Source: Pseudomonadota bacterium
GTDB taxonomy: Bacteria > Pseudomonadota > Gammaproteobacteria > Acidithiobacillales > Acidithiobacillaceae
Assembly (NCBI GenBank): GCA_021827445.1
Contig: JAKAVW010000121.1
Location: 1 to 8,563, forward strand
DNA: 8,563 bases
Reading direction: 5' to 3'
Positions 1 to 6,206 of this stretch are shown piece after piece; position 1 is the stretch's first letter; each line of letters begins with the position of its first letter. A model generated the notes under the pieces. It was not told where the DNA came from, searched no databases, and saw only the letters and a program-made list of their open reading frames with translations. Made by a program: the position numbers and the translations under genes.

Positions 1-807
1 GTTCTCCTCAAGGCTGGTCTGAGAGAGGTTCTCGCTCCCCAGGAACGCCTCACGCCCCCCTACGCAAATCTTTCCGTGTAAATATATGGGCTTCACCGGT
101 AGCAATCGCACCTGCACCCCGCGCGACTCCAGAAAGGCCACATCCCGCTTATCCTCCCCCTTGATGCTGGCGGGCAGCAGGACACGGGCGAGGTGGCCCT
201 TGGCGGCGATGGCATCCAGTATCGGAGCGTATGGCCCGAGTTCCTCCGATTCAATGCTCACCGGCCCCGGTTGGCTAATGACCGCAATCAGTTGTGCCGC
301 AGAAGTGCCCGGAGACAAGACCAATACACGATGAGCGTCGGCGGGTGCGCGCTGGTTGTACCAATCAGCGTTGAAAACAGCGTTGGCCGCCTGCACCACG
401 GTAGGGTTTTTCGTGACATAGAGATACTCCCGATTCTTGTGACCGAGGGCCGACCAATCCATATTGGCGGTCCCCACCGAACACTCATGGCCATTGCAGA
501 GCATTTTTTCGTGGAGAAACGCATAATGATCCCCATGACTGGTGAAGCGATAAGGGGCGTAATGCAGCGTAGCACCGGTTTCCCGGATAGCCCTCGCTTC
601 CTTGGCCACCTGCCAGGGTTTCATGCCGTAGGGCTTGCCCTCAATCATGACACGCACATCAACACCCCGCGCATGGGCCGCTCTCAGCGCGTTCAGGACG
701 GGACGGTCGGTCAGGTAGTACACCCCCACGCTCACCTCACGGTGCGCGGATCGGATCACCTGAATGATTGGGCCGGGTCCCGCATGGGGCTCAATGTAGA
801 GTGGCAT
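1..807 (-). CDS. Phospholipase D-superfamily protein, 3' end cut by window edge
   Basis: The frame is open from an ATG at 807-805 to base 1 (269 codons) with no stop, so the C-terminus lies outside the window. Two PLD half-sites are visible: HEKMLCNGHECSVGTAN at residues 99-115 and LHGKICVGGREAFLGSEN at about 243-260. In this superfamily the paired His/Lys residues form one active site that cleaves phosphodiesters; members include nucleases such as Nuc, cardiolipin synthases and phospholipases. The usual HxKx4D Asp is absent from both half-sites, and the Lys-to-Gly spacing is one residue short in both. A GGAGGAAGG ribosome site lies about six bases before the ATG, and an in-frame stop lies shortly upstream, which fixes the start. 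No signal peptide is seen, unlike secreted Nuc. It is the last gene of the array in this window, 79 bases after the DsbC-like gene. The fold assignment is firm; the substrate is unknown, with nuclease or lipid activity both possible. Confidence 0.85.
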   Translation of the reverse strand, partial: MPLYIEPHAGPGPIIQVIRSAHREVSVGVYYLTDRPVLNALRAAHARGVDVRVMIEGKPYGMKPWQVAKEARAIRETGATLHYAPYRFTSHGDHYAFLHEKMLCNGHECSVGTANMDWSALGHKNREYLYVTKNPTVVQAANAVFNADWYNQRAPADAHRVLVLSPGTSAAQLIAVISQPGPVSIESEELGPYAPILDAIAAKGHLARVLLPASIKGEDKRDVAFLESRGVQVRLLPVKPIYLHGKICVGGREAFLGSENLSQTSLEEN

Positions 808-886
808 CAGAACCTTCCTCCGCGCGCTGCGAGAGCAATGAGCAATCTAGTGTCCGTATCCTCATATTTCCTGACCTGTAGGGAAG

Positions 887-1954
887 TCATGGGAGCGAGG
901 CGTTCAGCACATTATCCTCGTACTGCTGCGAACTACTAAATCGGTTCGGATTGCTGTGGTAGACCGGCGACACGTCTATGGGTGCGACCGGCCCGCTACT
1001 CGGCGTGCAGTGTTCGCCTGGCGGGCACGCCGTGGCTACCGCTTGCGGTATGGACCGGCGGCTCGCATCTATGCGCCGCAACAACCATGCGGGCGTTGTT
1101 GTATCAGGGGTGTAGAAAGCATGAACCTTACCATTCTTACCCCTGTAGACGATGATGGGCACACCGTCCGTCATATGATACCGCACTAAAATATGCTCAT
1201 TTTGGGCCAATATTGCGGAGGTTGCCGCCGATGGGTTGGCACGGGGCAAGTTGCTGAATTCACCCCGTTGATTGTCGGAAATCATGAGCCTGGCGTATCG
1301 TGCAAGACGGGCTTCGCGGTCCTGCGATTGTAGAATCCAGGCATCCATGTAGGGGCTGGTTTGCGGCTGTACCCGGTCTATTGGCACATATCTGACGGTA
1401 AGGTATCCCTCATGAATCAGCGTGCGCTCCGTGTCGAACAGCTTAAAACAATACATGCACATGGGATCAAAATAGTCGTAGATCACGGTTGGCCCGTGGC
1501 CAATCTGGATATAGGTGGCACCTTTCAAGGCGGTCCACATCCCTCCAAATTTGTTAGTGTTAGTTAAAGGCTGCGGGGTCGTCTGTGGAGACACGTCTAC
1601 GGGCGCGACCGGCGCGCTATCCGGCGTACAGGTTTCGCCGGGAGGACAGGCCGTGGCGACCGGCGCTACCGGCTGGCAATTATACCCAGGCGGACAGGGG
1701 GGTGGGCTCGCTATCTGCGTCGCAGTTTCCTGCTGCTGGGGAGCTACCTGTTGCTGCGCGTCCCGCAGGTTCGACACAACGTTTCCAGCGTCATATACCG
1801 TGCTCGGAACCGGCACGCCGGAAGACTCGGCTGCATTGGCGATGCTGGTAATCGCACCAAACAGCCCGGCGCTGGCCTGTACGGTAAAGCACAGGCAGGC
1901 CGCCGTGACGGCTGCAGCCAGCGCTTGCTTGTGGATTCTGTGCGTATGAGACAT
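887..1954 (-). CDS. DsbC/DsbG-like periplasmic thiol-disulfide protein with CPPG repeats
   Basis: This is a 355-residue exported protein. An N-terminal signal peptide (basic HRIHK, then an Ala-rich hydrophobic stretch ending near ASA at residue 29) sends it to the periplasm. The thioredoxin-fold part runs from about residue 148 to 300: the redox pair is CMYC (C166, C169) in the context YDYFDPMCMYCF, and the matching cis-proline loop is GVPIIVY (P266). This resembles DsbC/DsbG isomerases and the DsbC-like TrbB of IncI plasmids, which help fold Cys-containing transfer proteins. Three CPPGxxC elements lie outside the domain (residues 87-93, 103-109, 310-316); the last two sit in a 25-residue segment duplicated on either side of the domain. 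A Gln-rich stretch (68-80) lies before them. An AGGA site lies 8 bases before the ATG, and the gap to the upstream 92-residue gene is 14 bases. Isomerase versus oxidase activity cannot be settled from sequence. Confidence 0.82.
   Translation of the reverse strand: MSHTHRIHKQALAAAVTAACLCFTVQASAGLFGAITSIANAAESSGVPVPSTVYDAGNVVSNLRDAQQQVAPQQQETATQIASPPPCPPGYNCQPVAPVATACPPGETCTPDSAPVAPVDVSPQTTPQPLTNTNKFGGMWTALKGATYIQIGHGPTVIYDYFDPMCMYCFKLFDTERTLIHEGYLTVRYVPIDRVQPQTSPYMDAWILQSQDREARLARYARLMISDNQRGEFSNLPRANPSAATSAILAQNEHILVRYHMTDGVPIIVYRGKNGKVHAFYTPDTTTPAWLLRRIDASRRSIPQAVATACPPGEHCTPSSGPVAPIDVSPVYHSNPNRFSSSQQYEDNVLNASLP
965..1039 (-). repeat. Copy 2 of duplicated CPPG segment in DsbC-like gene
   Basis: This stretch encodes residues 306-330 (VATACPPGEHCTP followed by SSGPVAPIDVSP). 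It matches residues 99-123, encoded at 1586-1660, at 21 of 25 positions, and the DNA is also clearly similar. The thioredoxin-like domain lies between the two copies, so the duplication brackets the catalytic domain. Confidence 0.85.
1586..1660 (-). repeat. Copy 1 of duplicated CPPG segment in DsbC-like gene
   Basis: This stretch encodes residues 99-123 (VATACPPGETCTP followed by DSAPVAPVDVSP). The partner copy is at 965-1039. A third, shorter relative (CPPGYNCQPVAPVA, residues 87-100) directly precedes it, so the element looks like a small tandem or dispersed repeat unit. Confidence 0.85.
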
Positions 1955-1968
1955 GGCGGTTTTCCTGA

Positions 1969-2247
1969 TTAGTGGTTGTTGTAGGTGTCGGCAATACCCT
2001 GGACGGCACGACGGGCGAGCAGTCCCCGGTTGATTTGTCTCTCGGCGGCGGCGGCGCCTGAAACGGGGTTGTCTTTGCCGAATGGGCCGCTGGCTCCGGC
2101 AAAATCGGGGCCGGTCGCAGGTTCGTGCGACGAGCCGCTTCCACCGATCACGCTACCCACCGCATAAACGACCACCACGGCGGCAACGATGAAATAGAGC
2201 GGGTAGGTCACTATCAGGGACTTCAAAAAAGGTGCGTTTATTTTCAT
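1969..2247 (-). CDS. Small single-pass membrane protein, unidentified
   Basis: This 92-residue protein has one hydrophobic segment (about residues 10-34, SLIVTYPLYFIVAAVVVVYAVG region) preceded by a short basic N-terminus (MKINAPFLK). A Gly/Ser/Pro-rich region (35-63) and a polar tail (64-92: AAAAERQINRGLLARRAVQGIADTYNNH in part) follow. The topology is probably an inner-membrane anchor with a flexible periplasmic tail. A GGGGAG ribosome site sits 7 bases before the ATG. It lies between the DotI-like and DsbC-like genes with gaps of 56 and 14 bases, so a role in the transfer apparatus is inferred from position only. I do not recognise a family. Confidence 0.75.
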   Translation of the reverse strand: MKINAPFLKSLIVTYPLYFIVAAVVVVYAVGSVIGGSGSSHEPATGPDFAGASGPFGKDNPVSGAAAAERQINRGLLARRAVQGIADTYNNH

Positions 2248-2270
2248 GTCGATTCTCCCCTTTTGTTAGT

Positions 2271-2292
2271 CAGGTCTCGCGGCGAGAACCTG
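2271..2292 (-). other. Intergenic hairpin between DotI-like and 92-residue genes
   Basis: The left arm CAGGTCTCG (2271-2279) pairs with the right arm CGAGAACCTG (2283-2292), giving nine base pairs with one bulged A and a three-base loop. It lies entirely in the 56-base gap after the DotI-like stop (2304-2306) and before the next ribosome site. On the transcript it is followed by ACTAACAAAAGG rather than a U tract, so it does not look like a classical intrinsic terminator. An mRNA-stability or processing role is possible. Confidence 0.5.
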
Positions 2293-2303
2293 CACCGTTC
2301 TGG

Positions 2304-2798
2304 CTATTCGGTGCCATGCGACAACTTCAACGGCGGAATCACTACAATCTGCGCAATCTTTGGCATTGGGAAGGCGCTGCCCACATGAAACAGCAGATCC
2401 ACCGTATTTTGGCGATGGCGCGTGCCTTGGGCGTCGGTATAGGTAAACCGGACCGGGATGCGAACGGCGGGTGCGCTGCAGGAACCACTTAACGTGAACG
2501 CGCCGTCTGCCTCGGCGCTGATGTTCATGCCACGCTGTACGGCAGCGAGGTACCCTGAACGCCGGAGTACATTCAAATATGTCTGGTAACCACGCCTGGT
2601 GAACATCATCTTTTCATCACTGAGCCGATTTGCCAACCCGGCCTTATTCAGGTCGAACATGTTTGACACTTCCGTTGCCGGCACCGGCAACGACGCCAAC
2701 GTCGGCGGATGGCAGGAATCCAGTGCGCCACTGGCGTAGGCCTGGGTGCCACCCAGCATGCCCATGACCGCCAGACCGGAAACCACCAGCTTACGCAT
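2304..2798 (-). CDS. DotI/IcmL/TraM-like periplasmic transfer protein
   Basis: This is a 164-residue protein. Residues 1-23 form a signal peptide (MRKLVVSGLAVMGMLGG then TQAYAS). The remainder resembles the periplasmic domain of DotI/IcmL (TraM of IncI), the VirB8-like inner-membrane component of Dot/Icm systems. Shared features are LANRLSDEKMMFTRRGYQTY followed by LNVLRRSGYLAAVQ (about 56-88), a IPVRFTYTDAQG strand (114-125) and the terminal pattern LLFHVG..MPKIAQIVVIPP (135-156). Canonical DotI has an uncleaved membrane anchor; here a secretory leader seems to replace it. C29 and C107 could form a disulfide. I chose the ATG at 2798 because GGAG stands six bases upstream, the leader then begins naturally, and the start overlaps the stop of the preceding 42-codon gene as ATGCGTAA. 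An ATG at 2810 would add four residues. The family call is from remembered patterns, not from a search. Confidence 0.68.
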   Translation of the reverse strand: MRKLVVSGLAVMGMLGGTQAYASGALDSCHPPTLASLPVPATEVSNMFDLNKAGLANRLSDEKMMFTRRGYQTYLNVLRRSGYLAAVQRGMNISAEADGAFTLSGSCSAPAVRIPVRFTYTDAQGTRHRQNTVDLLFHVGSAFPMPKIAQIVVIPPLKLSHGTE

Positions 2799-2919
2799 CG
2801 TATTCTCCATTGGATATATGCTTCCCTTCCCAAAGTGGCAATGCCACACACGCCTCGACCAGTAAGCATAGCAAGACGGAGGCACTCAGTATCCAGACGC
2901 CAATAGTTATCTCACCCAT
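2791..2919 (-). CDS. 42-residue membrane peptide, translationally coupled
   Basis: This short gene encodes a peptide starting MGEITIGVWILSASVLLCLL and ending KHISNGEYDA, with one membrane segment at about residues 5-27. Support comes from context. The ATG follows the TcpQ-gene stop by ten bases, with GGGGTGA as a ribosome site about six bases ahead. Its TAA stop overlaps the ATG of the DotI-like gene in the eight-base string ATGCGTAA, typical of coupled translation. It fills what would otherwise be an unexplained gap of about 130 bases. I know no family for it. Its position before a DotI-like domain that lacks the usual membrane anchor suggests that the two products may act together, which is inference. 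Confidence 0.62.
   Translation of the reverse strand: MGEITIGVWILSASVLLCLLVEACVALPLWEGKHISNGEYDA
2805..2808 (-). promoter_or_regulatory. Ribosome binding site deciding the DotI-like start
   Basis: GGAG on the minus strand lies six bases before the ATG at 2798-2796, inside the end of the 42-codon gene. It favours that start over the ATG at 2810. Confidence 0.5.
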
Positions 2920-2923
2920 CCCT

Positions 2924-2929
2924 CACCCC
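2924..2929 (-). promoter_or_regulatory. Ribosome binding site of the 42-residue gene
   Basis: The transcript reads TAG GGGGTGAGGG ATG. GGGGTGA matches the anti-Shine-Dalgarno complement well, with about six bases from GGGG to the ATG at 2919. It begins immediately after the TcpQ-gene stop (2932-2930), supporting the short gene as genuine. Confidence 0.5.
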
Positions 2930-3874
2930 CTATTGCTGCGGTAGCGGCGAAAATAGCGTGCCGCCCGCGCTCAGCCATGCCTTTGCCAAAGCAATCTCCC
3001 GATGATTGGGATGCGTCGGCAACTCCAGGCGCCAATGCCCATGGATCGCTCGCACCAACGGGATCACCTTCTGTTCGAGACTGGGCTGAATCACCTCACC
3101 GTCTGGCCCTACGGTCATGGGGGTTGTGTCGCCCGCATGGGCAACTGGCGTAACGTGCGGAGGAACTTTCCTGGCATGACTGACGGCAATCATAGGTACC
3201 GGTACGGGATCACTTTTTACGGAAGCGCTTTTCAGCGGTTCGGTGATTTGCGTGGGCGCAGGGTCAACCGACGATGACGCCGTATGCGACGGCGCAGGGT
3301 CAGGCATGGTTACCTTGCTGGCCACAGGGGGTGTAAATGACGTTGTCGATGCTTTTACCCCCGCGATGGTCGGCAAAGGACGCATGGGGCGCGGTCTGAT
3401 GGTCAGCGTATTGTAGCCCCACCAGAGCGTGCCTTCGTAGCCACTGCGTCTGAGCACCTGGCGTACCACCATGGTCCATGGATTGCTGTGGCAGGCGTAC
3501 CAGACCGGGATATTGAGCAAGGTTCCCGTTTTGGCATACAAGGACCAACCCTCGGGTAAAAGTTTATAGAGGGCCTTGTTGAGGGGCGCGCTGCCTCCAC
3601 CATGACAAGGCCAGGCAATGCCCGCCCCTTCCTGTGCGAGAATCGGCGTTTTGTGGAACGTTGGCACATAACCCTGCAGATCAGGAGCCTTCTCTACCGT
3701 ATGCGCCGCCCCCGCAAACGGGCGCTGCGGCGATACATAGATCGAACTCGACGCTGATTCCGCATTATCCTGCGTCACGGGTGGTGGCCCCACAAACTGA
3801 AAACCTGCCCATGCCAGCGGGCTGATCGCCAGCACGGCCGCTGATACTATCGCCTTTGTCTTACGCTTCGCCAT
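2930..3874 (-). CDS. TcpQ-domain exported protein (PilL/TcpQ-like)
   Basis: This is a 314-residue protein with a clear signal peptide (MAKRKTKAIVSAAVLAISPL, cleavage probably after AWA at residue 23). A TcpQ/PilL-like domain spans about residues 95-160: APLNKALYKLLPEGWSLYAK, then IPVWYACHSNPWTMVVRQVL and GYEGTLWWGYNTLTI. Such domains occur in type IVb pilus and transfer-channel outer-membrane accessory proteins. A Pro/Ser/Thr-rich low-complexity linker (161-255) leads to an unidentified C-terminal region (256-314, with PLVRAIHGHWRLELPTHPN). C90 and C128 flank or lie in the domain and might form a disulfide, fitting the nearby DsbC-like gene. GGGAG sits seven bases before the ATG. Gaps are 29 bases to the AT-rich gene upstream and ten bases to the 42-codon gene downstream. 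The domain call is fairly secure; the precise role is not. Confidence 0.7.
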   Translation of the reverse strand: MAKRKTKAIVSAAVLAISPLAWAGFQFVGPPPVTQDNAESASSSIYVSPQRPFAGAAHTVEKAPDLQGYVPTFHKTPILAQEGAGIAWPCHGGGSAPLNKALYKLLPEGWSLYAKTGTLLNIPVWYACHSNPWTMVVRQVLRRSGYEGTLWWGYNTLTIRPRPMRPLPTIAGVKASTTSFTPPVASKVTMPDPAPSHTASSSVDPAPTQITEPLKSASVKSDPVPVPMIAVSHARKVPPHVTPVAHAGDTTPMTVGPDGEVIQPSLEQKVIPLVRAIHGHWRLELPTHPNHREIALAKAWLSAGGTLFSPLPQQ

Positions 3875-3903
3875 TTTTATACTCCCGCAAAATTCTTTGC
3901 TTG

Positions 3904-4776
3904 TCAGGAAAGTTGAAGCAGGTATTCGCCAACATCGAATGCGCCATGCGCTTTGAGCAATTCACATACCTTTCCGGTCTGCGGGGTTTTCACAAAAAAC
4001 ATGACCACATAATTCAAAAATGGCTCCTCGCACCTATTTTCTGGAAAGTACAGAGCCCTCCCGTCACGCTTGTCTCTACATTTTTTTTCTATCATCACGT
4101 TAATACTGCCCTCATCCCAATCCATAGGAATGTCCTTTTTACTTACGATCAGCATCACATTGTTTAGCATGAACTGCCGAACTTGTGATATATCGACGTA
4201 CATTTCATACAATTTGCCAGTTATCGGTCTTTTGTAACCGATCTCCTTGGCGATGTATCGCGCTGCCGCGAAATGATGAGCTCCACCTGCATTTTCCAAA
4301 GAAATTCGCCCACTCCATGCTGTTTTTAATAGTGAATCAGATGTCTGTTCCTTCACTATTCTAACTTGATCATGTGTTAGTAAATACTCAACAGATTCCG
4401 GTGAAATCCCATGCGCTTTTATGCCCGCATCCAATTCATTTTTTGATCCGTCCTTGGCGAAGGCGTCCATATCTTTGTAAACCAAGCCGGAGGAAAGCTC
4501 TGTAGGAAACGCATCCAGGCCTTTTCCTGCACCGAGTGCGGCAATATCGGTTATGTCAACTGTTATGGTCCCGGACGCCTTCCTTTTTATGAACTCAAAG
4601 CGTCCCATTACAGGTGGAATCATAAGCTCCAGATCTTCCAGATAGGATTCGCTGTTGACGTGTGCGTTCGGTGCCGGTGGTTCAAACGCGGTAAATATGG
4701 AATCTCCAAGACGTTCGCTTATAGGAGTTACGCTACCAGTAACCTCATAAAATATTTTCTTGAACAGCGTTAACAT
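3904..4776 (-). CDS. Soluble protein of unknown function (possibly DUF6685), likely cargo
   Basis: This 290-residue protein has no signal peptide or convincing membrane helix and is probably cytosolic. A central motif, SGRISLENAGGAHHFAAARY at about residues 154-173, is the most distinctive part and reminds me of DUF6685 proteins; I could not confirm this. The N-terminal third is acidic with a Lys/Arg patch (FIKRKASG). The C-terminal third has several Cys (KKCRDKRDG, NRCEEP, KVCELL). Base use differs sharply from the neighbours: 45 G/C in the 120 bases 4081-4200, against 43 in the 60 bases 5341-5400 of the upstream gene. It follows the transglycosylase stop by six bases, with only a modest AGGGA site spanning that stop. 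The composition and the lack of any transfer-machine feature suggest a recently acquired passenger (toxin, defence, exclusion or secreted substrate). All of these functions are guesses. Confidence 0.75.
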   Translation of the reverse strand: MLTLFKKIFYEVTGSVTPISERLGDSIFTAFEPPAPNAHVNSESYLEDLELMIPPVMGRFEFIKRKASGTITVDITDIAALGAGKGLDAFPTELSSGLVYKDMDAFAKDGSKNELDAGIKAHGISPESVEYLLTHDQVRIVKEQTSDSLLKTAWSGRISLENAGGAHHFAAARYIAKEIGYKRPITGKLYEMYVDISQVRQFMLNNVMLIVSKKDIPMDWDEGSINVMIEKKCRDKRDGRALYFPENRCEEPFLNYVVMFFVKTPQTGKVCELLKAHGAFDVGEYLLQLS

Positions 4777-4782
4777 GGCTTA

Positions 4783-5493
4783 TTATCCCTGTAGGTGTCT
4801 ATATATCGCCAATACATCTGGCACATACCGCCGCGTTTGTTGATAAGGCGGTATCCGGTATCCCGCGTTGCGCACAGCCTGGCCGCCCGCGTTGTAGCCT
4901 GCGAGTACCAGCGTCGGGTTCCCGTTGAACTCCCGTACCAGGTGCGCGAGATAGGCGGCACCCCCCATGATGGATTGTCTGGGACTCCACGGATTAGTGA
5001 CGCCGTAGCGTGCAGCCGTTGCCGGTATGAGCTGCATGAGGCCCATGGCCCCCTTGGGACTTCTGGCGCCCGGGTTGCCGCCGCTTTCCTGCAACATGAC
5101 GGCGGTGATGAACGCTGCCGGCAAGTGATAGGTCGATGCGGCCGCATTGATGGCCTGGGCCAGTTGGGAGACCGCAAGAGGCCCTGCCGTAGTCGCCATC
5201 CCCGCTATCGCGGCGGTTTGATTCCGGCTGGCATCACTGCCCTGCCGCGTGACCGCGAGAATCCAGGTGCCAGCGGCTACATTCCACTCAGGACTCCCTA
5301 CCACCTCAGCCTTGGGAAATCCCGCCCGTGCCAGCACCGGCAGCCATTGCGCGGGGATGCCCATCGGCCCTATGCCCGATGGCCGTGCGCTCACCGCCTC
5401 CAGAACCGAGAGAACCCGCCGGGTGGAGACATGGTACTCCGCTGTCGCCCGATGGATGGCTTGCGCCACGGTCAAGTCCGCGAAGGGCATCAT
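4783..5493 (-). CDS. Lytic transglycosylase (SLT/VirB1-like) with degenerate extra domain
   Basis: This 236-residue protein carries a goose-lysozyme-type SLT domain at about residues 108-236. The catalytic Glu is E136 in QESGGNP, followed by SPKGAMGLMQLIPATA (145-160), LAGYNAGGQAV (197-207) and TRRYVPDVLAIYRHL (220-234). Such enzymes (VirB1, PilT of IncI) cleave peptidoglycan to let the transfer channel through. Residues 8-82 look like a second, decayed transglycosylase unit: IGPMGIPAQWLPVLARAGF and EWNVAAGTWILAV recall VirB1-type enzymes, but no Glu sits at the expected position. No signal peptide is visible, so export must be atypical or coupled to the machine. The start ATG overlaps the upstream stop as ATGA and lacks a strong ribosome site, pointing to termination-reinitiation. 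Confidence 0.88.
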   Translation of the reverse strand: MMPFADLTVAQAIHRATAEYHVSTRRVLSVLEAVSARPSGIGPMGIPAQWLPVLARAGFPKAEVVGSPEWNVAAGTWILAVTRQGSDASRNQTAAIAGMATTAGPLAVSQLAQAINAAASTYHLPAAFITAVMLQESGGNPGARSPKGAMGLMQLIPATAARYGVTNPWSPRQSIMGGAAYLAHLVREFNGNPTLVLAGYNAGGQAVRNAGYRIPPYQQTRRYVPDVLAIYRHLQG

Positions 5494-6194
5494 TCAGGCA
5501 CCAGACCTGTCGGCTGCAAGCCTGGCGTTGTCGTTTGAGCGGCGCGAATATCCAGAATCTCGGCGATTTCCGATGCGTCACAGTCCCTGGCCTCCTGTGC
5601 CGCCTTCCGCAACAAAACCGGATCGCGGCTGGTCAACACGGTGCGCCAGGACATGTCGCGGACGGGCACCAGGCCGAAGCCCATGCCCGTCCCACCCATG
5701 ATCTGGTACGGATAGGCGCCTGGCGCTTTCGCGGGCGGCACCGGATATCGCCGTTCGATGGCAAGTAGAGCACTACCCATCAGCGCGAAGGGGATCTCTA
5801 ATGCTGGCAACAGACTGATGGCGATTATGGGGACACTCCAGCCGTGCAGGTGCGTCCATCGGACCAGCGCAGCAGCGATAAAAGGGAACAGGAGATACGC
5901 CGCGGTTGGACCGGTCCAGTCCGGTCCCAGCCTCCTGTCAGGTAAGGGGCCATCTGTGCAGATGACCATCAGGAACAGCGCCGAGCACGCAAACGTGAGG
6001 AACGCGGGGTCCATGCTGGTTGGCAATGCCGATAGGGACAACCAGTTGTGGATGCCGGGCGGCAACATCCGCCAAACATGCCAGGAGAGCAACGCCACCA
6101 CCGGCCATCCGGCCAGTCTCGCCCAGATCGTTTCCGTCCAGGCACCACGTACCGTTTTGAGTCCATCAGACAAAAATTTGGGAAGCGCTCTCAT
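5490..6194 (-). CDS. Polytopic inner-membrane protein, unidentified transfer component
   Basis: This 234-residue protein has about four membrane segments (residues ~27-44, 62-80, 95-112 and 120-147) and a soluble C-terminal tail (148-234) that is probably cytosolic. The tail contains a Pro/Gly stretch (YPVPPAKAPGAYPYQIMGGT) and a helical acidic part (LLRKAAQEARDCDASEIAEI). GGAG sits seven bases before the ATG. It starts 12 bases after the IcmC/D-like stop and its own stop overlaps the transglycosylase start by ATGA, so it belongs to the same transcription unit. I do not recognise a family. Position among channel genes suggests an inner-membrane component like the small Tra proteins of IncI plasmids, as inference only. 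Confidence 0.78.
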   Translation of the reverse strand: MRALPKFLSDGLKTVRGAWTETIWARLAGWPVVALLSWHVWRMLPPGIHNWLSLSALPTSMDPAFLTFACSALFLMVICTDGPLPDRRLGPDWTGPTAAYLLFPFIAAALVRWTHLHGWSVPIIAISLLPALEIPFALMGSALLAIERRYPVPPAKAPGAYPYQIMGGTGMGFGLVPVRDMSWRTVLTSRDPVLLRKAAQEARDCDASEIAEILDIRAAQTTTPGLQPTGLVPE

Positions 6195-6206
6195 GACATT
6201 TCTCCG

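Noticed and set aside
791..865. Possible 24-codon leader peptide before the PLD gene
   Set aside because: It has an ATG with AGGA nearby and overlaps the PLD start, but the product is not hydrophobic or conserved in any way I can judge, and the PLD gene has its own strong ribosome site.
193..939. Long plus-strand open frame of 248 codons
   Set aside because: It is antisense to the PLD gene, which has two recognisable half-sites and a good ribosome site; the plus-strand product is low-complexity, Arg/His-rich and without a recognisable domain.
3887..3900. Short palindrome GCAAAATTCTTTGC between the AT-rich gene and the TcpQ gene
   Set aside because: A five-pair stem without a U tract is too weak to call a terminator or operator.
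4081..4088. Run of eight A on the coding strand (GAA AAA AAA T) as a programmed frameshift site
   Set aside because: The reading frame is intact on both sides, there is no obvious downstream stimulator, and the run is explained by the AT-rich composition of the gene.
4795..5538. Long plus-strand open frame of 247 codons
   Set aside because: It is antisense to the lytic transglycosylase, whose catalytic motifs are clear; the frame is a by-product of high GC content.
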